The notes beneath the pieces are model-generated. The model was not told where the DNA came from. It made no database searches and saw nothing but the letters and a program-made list of their open reading frames with translations. From positions 31,773,001 to 31,837,000 of the forward strand of contig NC_068564.1 in assembly GCF_022201045.2 (NCBI RefSeq): 64,000 nucleotides of DNA, given 5' to 3'. Both the position numbers and the translations under genes were made by a program. Source of the DNA: Citrus sinensis (Eukaryota > Streptophyta > Magnoliopsida > Sapindales > Rutaceae). Below, piece by piece: positions 38,868 through 50,661 of this stretch; the stretch's first letter is position 1; every line of letters begins with the position of its first letter.

Positions 38868-39497
38868 CAGGAATGGCTAAATTCTTCGCGAGTTTTAAAC
38901 ACTAAATTTTAAATATTTTTTGAGAAAAGAGGTAAGAAATGAGGGAAAAGTATTTCTAAATTTTTAATAAGGTGGGGTTTGATTTTGTATTTTCCCACCT
39001 CACCTCTACTCAAATCCCCATTATATATGAGTATTTTTTAATTTTTATTTTATCAATTATAATATTGATTAATAAATTTTTATTTCATTTTTACTTAATA
39101 TAAATAAGTTATAACTATTAAAAAAAGCATGCGTTATAATACTTATTCAACTTTAGAATATCTTTATGTTTTCTTTCTTAAGGTGCAGCTCTCTTAACAT
39201 TTTTTAATTTTGATAATCATTCTAAAATATCATTTCAACTTTCTAGAGATTTTTGTAGATAATTTAAATACTTTTTAATGTGGTAATGATTTTATTTAAG
39301 TCTCTACTTTTTAATTTACTAAAATTATTTATTTATACCTATTATAGGTTGCGCATGGGGAAAGCGCTCTCCAGTCTCCACACCGAGATTCCTTATCCCC
39401 GCCCCACTAAATTTATTGAGAGATGGGGTGGAGAATGGAGGTAAAATTTTTAATGGGGTAGGCCTCCCTACACCCATCCCACCAATTGTCATCCTTA
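38868..39497. mobile_element. hAT-type MITE, older copy
   Basis: The ends read CAGGAATGGCTA and TTGTCATCCTTA, the diverged counterparts of the TIRs of the element at 53420-54118. The interior matches that element as well (GGTGGGGTTTG, AATCCCCATTATATAT, AGGCCTCCC words in the same order). The flanking 8 bases are CAGCTAAC on the left and TAGCTAAA on the right, a 6/8 decayed target duplication, as expected for hAT insertion. It has no coding capacity. Confidence 0.8.
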
Positions 39498-39505
39498 TAG
39501 CTAAA

Positions 39506-40006
39506 CATCATTGTTTTAGAGGAATTCACAAGTAAACCCCATCATTCCATAAATGGACATACAGACTACTACATAAATTAATTTTATCTATTTTGATGGA
39601 GATAAGAACATTATAATACATTAATATTGGTGGACATTATGACATATAATCTAAATTTACGTTATAATCTCCATTTAGATAGACAAAATTTATTAACTAA
39701 AAAGAACCTAGTTGTTCATTGAAGTAATCTTTAGATTATGAGTGTCTTTTTCTCATTTGAAATATATTGATATGTCTCCTTATCTACTCATTAGCAATTC
39801 GTGACCTTTAAAGCTATGGCTTGTGTATATGTGGATTTAAAATTAGTTGCTACCATCTAATTTTTAATTTGATATTGTATCCGTGTACAATTTGTAATTA
39901 GGTTGTATCCAAGTACAATTTTCAAACGCTATTTTAATGTTCCCTTGTTGCATCTGTGTCATGTTAACGTAGAGCATAATGAAAATTTATGTCAACACGA
40001 TACAAC
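39506..40006. other. AT-rich intergenic spacer
   Basis: Nothing coding or repetitive was recognised between the two MITEs. The paired words TATTGTATCCGTGTACAATT and TTGTATCCAAGTACAATT near 39872 and 39903 suggest a small local duplication. Confidence 0.45.
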
Positions 40007-40009
40007 TTA

Positions 40010-40393
40010 GAGTATCTCCAAAAAACTCTTCAAATAAGATTCTATTTTTTATTTGAAGAGCTATATCAATATTAAACACTTTAAAAGACACGTTAATTTA
40101 GATTTTTCAAATAAGATTTGTTTCTTACCCTTCAATATTACCGAGTGAGTTTCTCCCTCTTCTATTAATATTTTATTATTATTTATTGAAAAGATAAGAC
40201 TGCAATAATTATTATTTATGTTTCTTTTAAAAAATATAATAACAATTCAATTTGATAGTGGGAAAGATTTGATTAAAATAATATTAATTTATTATTATTT
40301 GGTGAGTCTTTTGGAGAGGATTATATTTTTCTATACACTTATTTGCCACATCAGTAAGCAAATTGAAATTTAAAGACCCTTTTGGAGATGCTC
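40010..40393. mobile_element. Tourist-like (PIF/Harbinger) MITE
   Basis: Terminal inverted repeats GAGTATCTCCAAAA at the left and TTTTGGAGATGCTC at the right, flanked on both sides by the trinucleotide TTA (40007-40009 and 40394-40396). A 3-bp TTA/TAA duplication is diagnostic of PIF/Harbinger elements. It is 384 bases long, AT-rich and non-coding, and sits about 240 bases downstream of the PICALM1 stop codon (minus strand). Confidence 0.85.
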
Positions 40394-40630
40394 TTAATCT
40401 TCTGAAAGCAGAAGTGAATGTCCAAACTTTCATTCAATTGTGAATATAATACATCATTAATGATCATTGCTTCTGGAAATATGATAGATAATTCCCGAAA
40501 GAAAGAATACATTTCATGATTTAATGAGTAAACAAAGAATAAGCTGAAAAGAACTGAACAACAAATGAAAATGATTCTCCTACTTCAAAGAATTAAAGAA
40601 TGTACTGAAGTTAAGGGGAAGAAAAGGCCT

Positions 40631-43600
40631 CTAAAGTAACATATGGTTTCCTTGTTGTGGTGTCGAACCATTTGGGAGGGCAAGAAATGGATCTCCAAAA
40701 GGATTTGAATAATTCATCTGTTGCATTTGTTGTTGGTGTTGAGGTAATTGAGATTGTTGAGGATACTGAGTTTGATTTTGGTAAGATACCATCATATTCA
40801 TTTGTTGGTGTTGCTGTTGTTGCTGCTGCAGCATCATTTGCTGTAGGTGTTGGTGTTGCTGCTGCTGCTGTGCCAGTAAGGCCATCTGCACATTTGTTGG
40901 AGGTGCTATGCTGTTAGACACTGCGAATGGGTCATGTTGCTGATGCTCAAAGGGATTTGGCACTGCCATTCCTGCATGCCCATATCCTGCATTCTGCAGT
41001 TGTATATGCCTCCTCGCACTATCATCTTCGTACAAGCTATCAAGTAATAGCTTGTCGAAGCCACCAGCCTGAACCGAAAAGCAAATCATGATCATGATTT
41101 CATTTAAAAGTAATTATTTCTTGCGTAAAGCTTCAGAACACGGATTCACATTTCAAGTCATATGAATGAAAATGCCCCCTGCTTGATAGTTGTGTCTTTT
41201 CGTTCTGTTTATAGTCTTTGGATGATATAGATTCAGAGGAAAATGAAAATAAATAGAATATAAATAGATGCACTTTGATGCCCAAGTTGAATTCACCAGT
41301 AACATATTTGACAAACTCTCTGCATTAGTCTTCTTTCTAAAAAGCAAAGAATATATTTAGAAAATAAACTTCGTGTAGAGCAAAGAAACTCACCAATTTG
41401 CTGTCTACAACTTGGCAATTGTTGTTGCTTGGGGTGGTAACAAGTGCTAGCTCCCATCCACTACCAGAAATTTCTTTCAAAGCACGATTTGAAGATAGTG
41501 GATCATTGCCTACAATAATTTATCAAATCAAAAGAAATTGGATCTTAGTAAACAACATACGTAATTAAATGAATGTTCAATATGCAAATTGCAAAGTTCA
41601 AAAATAATTTTTTTAGTAAAGGATGTTAATTTGAATAATTAAACCATGAATATGGTCTCAAGCCATAAAGTATCATCATGAAGTTAAGAGTTCTAAGTAG
41701 ACCTCAAAGCTTCTACAATGTGATTGAAGAACTCAATATTAGTGCAACTCAATATTACGATTCCAAGGACTAGACTTTACAGACCGCACATGCTCGAATG
41801 ATTATTTTCTTTCTAATAGTTTGACAAGCAGTATTTCACCTACCAGGTTGAACGATAGCGAGAGCCAATGCGTTACTTTCCTCTAGTTCTGCAGCTTTTG
41901 GATTTACTTCTTCATTCAGACCCTGTTCAAAAGAAATTGGTTAGGATCAATATCAAGACAGAACTTGCCAAAAGAATTCAAAGGAGAAACAGCATAAATT
42001 CCAAATGTACCAGAAGATCTCCAGTAGCTTCTGCTGGTATCAATGGAGCAGGTTCGACCTCCTCTTCTTGAGGCTGGGGTCCTTCCTCTGCTTCTACTAG
42101 GGGCTGACTCTCCTCGGGATTTTCTTCTGGCTTTTCACTTTCTACAGGCTCTTCTGGTTTGTCATCTTCTTCTACCGTCTCATGATATTCCTGTTGTTAG
42201 AATAATTTTATTACAACTGAAAAATTGAAATGAAAACACAGCACAGTGTTATAAATGAGAAAGGCAATTCGGTTGGATTTCGAAAAATCACGCCAATTTG
42301 AGTATGATTTTAGCTGAAAAACATTGAACATTATTGTCCATATTCTTAGACCATGTAGCCTGAGTCTCTAAATGTTTCTAAGAATCAATCACCAGCTTTC
42401 AATTTGTGAAGGTCCAGAATTCGTTTGCCTGGACTCTAAATAAGCATATAAAGAAAAATAATTGCAAAAACAGGTGATCAACATTTTTACGGGCCAAAGA
42501 ACATCTCCATTTTCAAGGATCCATGCCAAAGAAAGCTACATGTTAAACATCTTCTTAAAGGTAACTATTTCTGACCTAATACATAGAGAGAACTCTATAT
42601 TATCAAAATACAGTTTAGCATAATCACAAGGGGTGCCTAATGTTTGCAAGAAATAAAATGACTTCAGTCCTTGCAATGGCCAACAACGAATGAGCAATTT
42701 GGTTGAAACATCAATGTGATGGGACAAAATAATGATCTACCAAAGTGATGAAGTTGAAGTGTGTATTTCTCAGCAGGATGAAGAGGATGTGAACCAAATT
42801 ATTTACCAGCGCAAGACACAAAAATGCATGCTGGCAGGCACACACCAAAACAAAAAGTAAAAGCATTTGGTATAATCTTGATTAAGAATTGGACATTGAG
42901 ATTATTTAAATCTAAGCAACCTTTGGATAATGCTATACTACAATCTAGTTCCTGATTTATAGTATTAAGAAAAGAGAGCACATAAACTGTTTTTGAAAAT
43001 TAATAATATTCCAAAAGCCTTGGATGGACATCTATGAAAGATATGCATACATCCAAAGGAAAGACAAAGCCCAAGACCACATTGATAAGTTTTCTCACCA
43101 GTCTCTTCTGAACGGTACCAGACTGGGGTGCTTCTCTAATGTATTCTTCCATAGTTGCAAGAAAAGATGGAGGCGGCTGCTTATTCATAAAATGAAGTTT
43201 ATAAGATTCATCAAATGGCATTGACTAAAATACTTTAGGTCAGTGCCAGAGAGGAACCTGTCTCAATGTGGGAAATTGAAAGTTCCTTGCTAGCTCCAAA
43301 CCTTTGCAATATTCATAGAAATCAGCAAGGCTCTCAGCCTGTGTAACCCGCAAAAAGTAATTTAAAAAGTGTGAATAATGATAGAGAGAGAGAGAGAAGA
43401 ATAAGCTCAACAAGAATGTCTGCACAAAACCAGCTCATCCTAAAGTAAAAGGATAGTAAACCTGCTGGCCAGCTCTTTTGTAAATATTAAGAGCTTTAAC
43501 TGCATCATGCCTTGACATATCAAAAAACTGCGAAAAAAGGTGTAAAATTCAACATTAAATTGAAAAATGGAAACGTTTGCTGTGCAGACCAAAGTAAACA

Positions 43601-44988
43601 AAGGCTTCAGTAAAGCCGTACCATGTCCACAAGGTTGATGATTCCATCATTGATGGCACAGTATATTTTAAAACTCTCTTTCAAAACCTACATAAGAAGA
43701 ATTGTTGGAAGTCAAAACAGCTACTGACAAGCAACGTGAAGAAAAATAGAGATTTACTTTCAGATAATGCGCCGGATTGCATGAATAAAAAAAAAAAAGA
43801 GGAAAGTTTTTTTTTTTTTCCTTCTCTGTGTGTTTATTTCAAAAGCAGTTATATATGCATGGCCTCTCATTTTTCATAAGCAAAAATGAGACAAAAGCAT
43901 ACGATTATTCAATTTAAGGTTTCAATTTCCCTTCTAAAATTCAGAAACTCGAGGCACAATTTCATCTTTAACAATAAGTTTGTGCTTATTAAATTTCTCA
44001 AAAGGAAAATCCAAGTAAAAAAGAACAAGAAAAGGGCAAATCAAAAAATAAATTTTCTTGCAGAATACAATACAATATTTGCAATGGATTTTCATGTTAA
44101 TGCCATTACGATTACTGGAGATCCTGTAGAAAGCACGAGTTTTAAAGAATAAAAACAGATCAAGCATACCAAGGCCAAGGCATACTGTACGAGATAATTG
44201 TGGTAAGCTGCTCCTTCCGGCTGCAAAATTCAGGGTTAAATCATTATGTCTCTTCTAAGGAAAAGATACAGTACCTAATTCTGTTGGATAAAGATATATA
44301 CAGTCCAAAATTATATGGATTTAGCATTCGAAGGCCAAATAAATTGAGTAGGTGGCATCAAACAATTACCGAACAACCGATGAGACGGAAAAGAAGTTGT
44401 TGCAGTGCAGGCAGCTGCTCCAACAACTCATCACAATTCAAAAGCCTTGTTCGACTGTGTACCTGATACAATCAAGGGAGATACATAATGCTCTATCTCT
44501 TTCATCAAGAAATTCCGAATCAGGACTCATAATAAAATTCCAAAATATTATAATGCTGTAACCTTGGTTGCCCCAGGTGATGATTTTGTTAAACGCTCTG
44601 ACTCAATGTCATATCTCAATATTCTAAAACACTCGAGCCTCTCCTCAAGAAAGAGTGCATAAGTCCGAACCCACGCAGAGCAATCCCAGGCTGCACATGG
44701 GAACACGTATCTAAGAAAATGGTACTATATTCAAAAATTGAAACCGTACCCAGAGGTGGTCACAAACATTTTTCCAATTACAAGATAGTGATATAGAAAC
44801 TAACGTACCAAGAGGGCTTGAGTCATCCTTAAAATTGCTTATTTGGAGAATGTGGCCTCTGTGTGAATAGTTCAAAAGCTCCTCTCTAAATGTAGGATCA
44901 CCTTCTCTCAATGTCCTGTGAATTACTATCAATGTCTTTATAGCAACCTGGACAAAATATACTAAATGAGATTATAAAAAATTTTTAA

Positions 44989-45019
<31 letters not shown>

Positions 45020-45657
45020 CACACACATTCATTTAAAATGAAAAAGAAATTAAGGGTTTCTTGCATAGCAATCAACACTATAAGTCTATAACCAATATCA
45101 CACAACCATACATATATAATCACATTAGTTGAAATAAGTGCTCTAATTTGTTCGCAAAACAAAAAATAACATGTATGGTGAAATTTTAGAAACAAGTAAG
45201 AAATCAAAAGCAAAAATGAAAGACTTTACGATCCAATTACGCGTCTTGGACAATCTCTTTGCAAGTGCATGAATGCAGTAAGCCACATCCGCCCGCGGAC
45301 GTATTACTGATGTTGCAGAAAATAATTCTATAAAACAAAATCTACATTACAAATGGAAACAGAAAAAAGTAAAAACAGATCAAAATCAAAACCTTCAATC
45401 AATGAAAATCCAAGAGACTTACTCCTCACGTGGCGTTCTTTCGGAGGACATTCAACGTGATTTGTTGCCTTTACGATTGCAATATCCAAATCCTTCAAAA
45501 AAAAATTTAAACATTTCAGCTGAAATTCTTAAACATGAAAATTTAAGAAAAATGGAAATTGTTTTACCTTGAATTCGCTGTTGACTTTTGCGAGCCCGAC
45601 CTTCGTAGAATCTTTTAGCGCGCCGTACGCTTTTCGAAAACTCTGAAACGTTCCCAT
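40631..45657 (-). CDS. PICALM1: ANTH-domain clathrin assembly protein (AP180/CALM family, PICALM1-like)
   Basis: Fifteen exons: 45657-45568, 45492-45423, 45327-45230, 44947-44809, 44690-44563, 44462-44370, 44220-44170, 43687-43622, 43527-43462, 43338-43258, 43176-43099, 42190-42011, 41922-41844, 41509-41394 and 41068-40631, giving 590 residues. The ANTH domain covers about residues 20-280, starting [19 protein letters not shown]. It carries the phosphoinositide-binding signature [18 protein letters not shown] from K38, then [20 protein letters not shown]. The middle (about 310-400) is Glu/Pro-rich. The last exon (446-590) is Gln-rich and holds two NPF and two DPF motifs ([24 protein letters not shown]) that bind EH-domain and AP-2 partners, and it ends [11 protein letters not shown]. 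It links clathrin and cargo to membrane at endocytic sites or the TGN. Closest from memory: At2g01600/At1g14910. Confidence 0.95.
44987..45027. repeat. Poly(A)-(CA)11 microsatellite in a PICALM1 intron
   Basis: A run of about 19 A is followed by about 11 CA repeats, within the intron between the 45230 and 44947 exons. Confidence 0.9.
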
Positions 45658-45837
45658 TTTTTGTTCTTCCTTTTTTTTTTCTTTCTTGCTTTCGTTTTCA
45701 AATTCACGTAAATTAACAAAACGAAAACGTTTTTTTTTATTTCAGCAGAGAACAGAAACAGGAAAGGAGATTGGACGATGAATGATTTTGTTTTCTTCTT
45801 CTTCTTCTTCTCTCTGTTTGTTTTCAACAACAATAAC

Positions 45838-47044
45838 AACAAAAATGAAAGAGAACCAAATCAATTCTCTGTGTCTCTCTATCTATTTTCTCTTTCTATT
45901 TCTCCAAAATGTGCGCAACGAACGAAATGTTCAGGGGGTGTTTTGGGTAGTTCGCAGCTTTGTTGGAGGGTAACTAAAACTAACTAAATCAAAGTATCAA
46001 ACGATAAAATTATTCGTTTGATTTGAGAACAGAAAAGCGCGGGTATTTATTGTTTGTTTGTGAAGTTACTGAGATGCCCATCTCATGGCCTCGTTTGATG
46101 CTGGAAGGGCATGGGTGATTTCGTCATTTAATTAATTTTTTGATGTTTTTTGGCTGCTGTGGATCCCATGGCCATGGACCCAATGGTATGGAGAAAGTGG
46201 ATGGGCTGGCCTTCTCTGCTTGACTCCACCTGTTAAATTTTTAATTCGGATAATAAATTAATAAAAGAAGAAATAAGAAATAAATAAATAAGAGAAAAAT
46301 AATTGTCTGCATGAGATAATTGGGTGGCCGCCGGCCGGGTCCACGAAGAAAAAATAAAGCTACGGCTTGGGAATATTTTCATGAGCAACTGTATTAACTA
46401 TTTTGAGATTTTTAATTTTTTTTAAAAATATTTTCATAATTTAATTGAAATATAAGATAAATGTAATTAGTTGTATAAAAAATTAAAAATCTTTTTAAAA
46501 TTCTAAAGTTTAAAAGAGTTTGGAAGTTTTTTGAAAAATTTGTAAAACTTATTAAAGAACTCTCTAAAAAAAAAAGGTAGTTAAAATATAAATTTAAAGA
46601 GTGTATGTGTGCACGAGTAATCATGGTAGTGTTCTTAATAATGCGTTGCATTGTTTTTCAGTAGAATTTTATCGTATGCCATTAAAAGAAATATATAAAT
46701 TATGTTATTTCAAACAATTTAAACATGTGGGTTAATAAAAGAAAAAACAAGTTTGACACATGTAATAATAAAAATAGTTAAATCGTATATGTTTTGTGCA
46801 TAGATTTCTTCATTATTAGAAAATCTAAGCACAAATGTGATACAGCTTCTTTATGTAAATGCCATTTAAATAAATGTTCAAGAGTAGATATAATGATAAT
46901 TTTTAGGAGAAATTTTCTATTGGAAAGTTTCTATAAATAAATAAGTTGTTAAAGTTACAATGTTGGTAGCACACAAAATTTCACGAAACAAATAGAACAA
47001 TGATAGTATGATACTTGTACAAAAGGACAGAAACTAATAAAGTG
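45838..47044. other. PICALM1 promoter side and intergenic DNA
   Basis: Upstream of the PICALM1 start. The leader includes a (CTT)n run at about 45794-45814 (GAA on the gene strand). The rest is AT-rich. No gene was recognised, and no exact TATA box could be fixed. Confidence 0.5.
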
Positions 47045-47052
47045 AATAAGTT

Positions 47053-47514
47053 TAGGGATAGATATAAAGTTCGGGAAGCACGAGCCAGGCCCAAACCTTC
47101 TAATTTTTTTAAAAAATAAAATTATAAATTGAAATAATGAATTCAAATTTGAAAAATAAAATAACGAATAAAAAACTTAAAATTTTAATATTAAATTTTT
47201 TTAAGTGTTAATTAGTTGAGAGAGTGGTTGAATTAGAGAATCCAGTATTAAAAAATTAAATATCTAAACTTTTATTTATTTTATTTATTTATTATTTTAT
47301 TTTAAAATATGTATTTTCTTTAATTTATTGTTGATTATAATAACTTGATTATTATTAACTTATTTCAAGTTTACAACAATTTTAAAAAAAATTAAAAAAA
47401 GTAAAAATTCAAGCCCGACCTAAGCCCAACTTAGGCCTGTAGTGGGCTCGACCCAGGCCCAACTCTTGCACTTCTTTTAAGCCTAGGCCCCAAGCCTTTA
47501 ATTTGCTAACCCTA
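47053..47514. mobile_element. hAT-type MITE, second family
   Basis: Ends TAGGGATAG and CTAACCCTA are near-perfect inverted repeats, flanked by a perfect 8-bp duplication AATAAGTT (47045-47052 and 47515-47522). An 8-bp duplication is typical of hAT. The subterminal parts are rich in GGCCC/GGGCC words (AAGCCCGACCTAAGCCCAAC, AGCCAGGCCCAAA). It is non-coding, with an AT-rich core. Confidence 0.85.
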
Positions 47515-47567
47515 AATAAGTTTGTCTTTTAATGAAATGTTGTTTTATTTTTTTAGTAGTTTTGTGT

Positions 47568-48366
47568 AACAATGGGCACATGGTTCAATTTTGTCCGGAA
47601 TAAACCGAATTGAACTATATTATAATAGTTTGGTTAAGTTTGGTTTTAGACAATAAAAACTGAATGGTTCAGAAATTTATGAATCAATTAGTTTTCTTTA
47701 ATTTGGTTTTAAACCGAACCAAACTGTAAAATCAAGTGGTTCGAAGAGAAAAATTAAAATGGATTTTATTTTAGTTAATACAAGTTGTTATTAATGTGAT
47801 ACTATATACTTTATTTTAACTTGTTTATTTGTTTGTGTTTGCCTCACTTTGAGAGATAATGTATGTACAGTGGATATAAATGTGTATTGATATTCTAACA
47901 TTGTTAAAGACATGCTAAAGAATCAAGAAGTGTTGAATCTTCATGGCTAATTGACAAGACAACTTTGAAGTTTATTTTATCTTTGTTTCATGTTGTTGCT
48001 TTCTTAGTTTATTTATTGTTGTGGATTTATAATTTGTAATGGATTTCTAAACTATGTAAGTTTATTCACGTTGGACTTTATTATGTTGATTTATTCAAAA
48101 TTTTTATGTTGTTAATTTATGGATTTATAAACTCAAGATTGTTGCAGTATTAGTACATCACTATTGTGTTAATTTTTTATTAAATATACAGGTAAATTTA
48201 CTTAAACCAAATAAAATAAAACAAAACTGAACTGAATTAATTTGGTTAAGCTCGGTTTGATTCTAGTGTTTGATTCATATTTGGTTCAACAAAATCATGA
48301 ACCAATTTGTTACAGATTAGTTCGGTTTTGTTTCATAACTGAACTAAATCAAATAGTGTCTATGCC
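47568..48366. mobile_element. Non-autonomous DNA transposon with 11-bp target duplication
   Basis: The direct repeat TAGTTTTGTGT occurs at 47557-47567 and 48367-48377. The inner borders AACAATGGGCAC and GTGTCTATGCC are imperfect inverted repeats. Subterminal regions on both sides carry opposed GGTTCGGTTT/AAACCGAAC-like words (TTTGGTTAAGTTTGGTTTTA on the left, GGTTAAGCTCGGTTTGATT on the right). A duplication of 9-11 bp fits Mutator-like elements better than hAT. It has no coding capacity. Confidence 0.65.
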
Positions 48367-48377
48367 TAGTTTTGTGT

Positions 48378-50105
48378 ATTTTTGTGTCAAATATCATTAC
48401 TCTTATATTGTATTCACTTGCTGGAGGAGTAATGTGGAGTGTGAATTCCTTTTATTTAAACATTACTTGCTTATTTAAGAAGGGAAACGGAAGTCCCATA
48501 ATATGGGTACTACTCATTTTTTGAGTAAGAATTAGGATTTACACTCCCATAGAGGGAGGTGAGAGTAGATTTTTCTTTTTTACACTTCTCTTATTAAATA
48601 TAGTGCAATTATATTTATTACAAGAAAATAATGTTACATTTATTCAAAAATAATAATATTATATTTATTTAAATAATATCATGATTATCCAATAATATTA
48701 TTTTTGTTAAAAATAATAATACTTAAACTTATTTAAATATAATATTATTATATTTAGTTAAAAATAATCATTTATGTAATCTAAGTCAAAATTATTTATA
48801 AATAATATAATTGTTTTCATAGAGAATTAATAATATTACTATATACTATCTTCATTTGAAAATATAATATTACTATATTTATTTAATTTTAATAATATTA
48901 CAATATTATTACTAATAAAAATGTTTTGTTTATATTACTCTTATCAATAATTTTTAATTTACAAAAATAAAAGTAAAATTAATAAAAAAATATGATTACG
49001 TAATTATTATTAATAATAAAATAAATAGTTTATTTTACCAATATATTTTTTTTATTCACCTTGTAATTAAAAAAGTACAATTCTTTAAATGAGGGCAAAA
49101 CTATAATTTAAAACAATTCATTTCAATCCAAAACAAAATAAACATATAAATCATATTTTTATTCCTATTTCACACCTTTATTTTAATATAAGTAAGCAAC
49201 ATACTTTAATTCTCACTCCACACCCCTAATTCTAGAATTTTCACTTCTCAAAATTCTCACTCTAATTCTAAAAGTAAACACTATCTTAAAGTTATACATC
49301 TTCCTTATTTATAAATTTGTCTATCACTCTTTTATCTATTGAAGTGACTGTGTGTCAAAATCTTTATTATAATAGTTAGCAAATTTGCCTATAACTTTAT
49401 GTGATTAGTGGGTTTTTTTTTTTTTTTGTGTGGTACAATTCATATGATGTATTTATAATTAGAATTCAACTTGAAGTGGCTTAAATCAATATTGTTACAG
49501 CTCACCACATAATTCAACTTCCACAAATTTAAAAAAAAGGATAATAGTTCTACCCGCAAACCTAAATTTAGAGACGGCGAGATAATTTGGTTTTGGATGA
49601 ACCCGGATGATCTAGGTAGGGTCAAACCAGGATGCAAATTAAGTATGGAATTCAGCGCTCGTTTGATATACCCGGACATATTTAGATTCGGTTCACCTAG
49701 ACTTGCATGGAGATTGTCATTTTCTCCCTACAATAATTAATATATATCATTTACTCCCTACTACTTTTATAATAGCCAATAATCCCTTAACAATATAAGT
49801 TTATCATTAATTTTTTCACATCAAAACATGTATTTTTTATTTTTAATACTTAATTTTCTTTATTTTCATTCATGTGATTTATTGAATCTATAATAAATAT
49901 TAATAAAATTATATTTAAAAATAAAAATAATATTATAAAATTATGTTGTGGGAGTTATTGACTATTATAAAAACAATGAGAATAAATAGAATATATTAAA
50001 TTATATTTGAAATTGACCACTCCCTGTGTCTATAACCCAAACCCGAAAATCTTTTATTTTTAATAATTATTTTTATTAATTAATTATAAATATAAAGAAG
50101 AAAAA
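48378..50105. other. AT-rich intergenic DNA
   Basis: Very AT-rich, with many TAATATTATT-like words at 48600-49020. The right part (about 49200-49285) has repeated words like AATTCTCACTC and AATTCTAGAATT that look like a transposon end, but the other end could not be fixed. No gene was recognised. Confidence 0.45.
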
Positions 50106-50263
50106 TCCAAAGAAACAAACCATAAGTGACAACGCAGCTGCCGCCATTCACCACCTCGTCATCCCCAAATTCATCAATTCACCATTTTAGCTCAAGAGCT
50201 CAACGCGGCCGCCACCATTTTATCTCCTCTTCATCCAAATATTACCAATTCTATTTCAATTCA

Positions 50264-50335
50264 TCATCATCAACTATCGTATTTCATCATCAATCATCAT
50301 CAACTATCGTATTTCATCATCAATCATCATCAAGA
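50264..50335. repeat. 30-bp tandem repeat, about 2.3 copies
   Basis: A 30-base unit containing ATCATCAACTATCGTATTTC is repeated head to tail without change, followed by a partial third copy. It sits in a locally GC-richer, CAT/TCA-rich patch (50110-50400) about 350 bases upstream of the next gene. Confidence 0.85.
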
Positions 50336-50582
50336 TTCAAGACATCATCGCCAACTTAGCTACACTTCGCGGAGACCTCTCGGACTAGTGACGTGCATCG
50401 ATTCGCTTCGTCGTTCGTCGCCAATTTTCTGTTCATCGCCTCCGCTTCACAGTTGAGATTTTTTTTAGTTCGATTCAGTTGTTTAAAGTTTTAAACATTG
50501 AACAAGTCCTGAAAATAATAAAAGAAAATTGTGTTTAAACTTTAGACTTGTATTTAGAGGTGTGTCTCTTATACCTGTCTCT

Positions 50583-50593
50583 ATATTTATATA
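50583..50593 (+). promoter_or_regulatory. Candidate TATA box of the 165-residue protein gene
   Basis: TATATTTATATAA lies about 75 bases upstream of the start codon at 50662, giving a start site near 50620 and a short leader. Confidence 0.45.
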
Positions 50594-50661
50594 ACACAGT
50601 GACACATCACTGAACTCGTCCACTTCGTAAAAACTGAAAACTGCACACAGAAGAAAAGAAA

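Noticed and set aside
48480-49290. Possible further hAT element
   Set aside because: The right side has transposon-like words, but no matching left end or target duplication could be found.
50126-50359. 77-codon Ser/His-rich frame
   Set aside because: The translation is made of a simple CAT/TCA-rich repeat and has no family; treated as low-complexity DNA.
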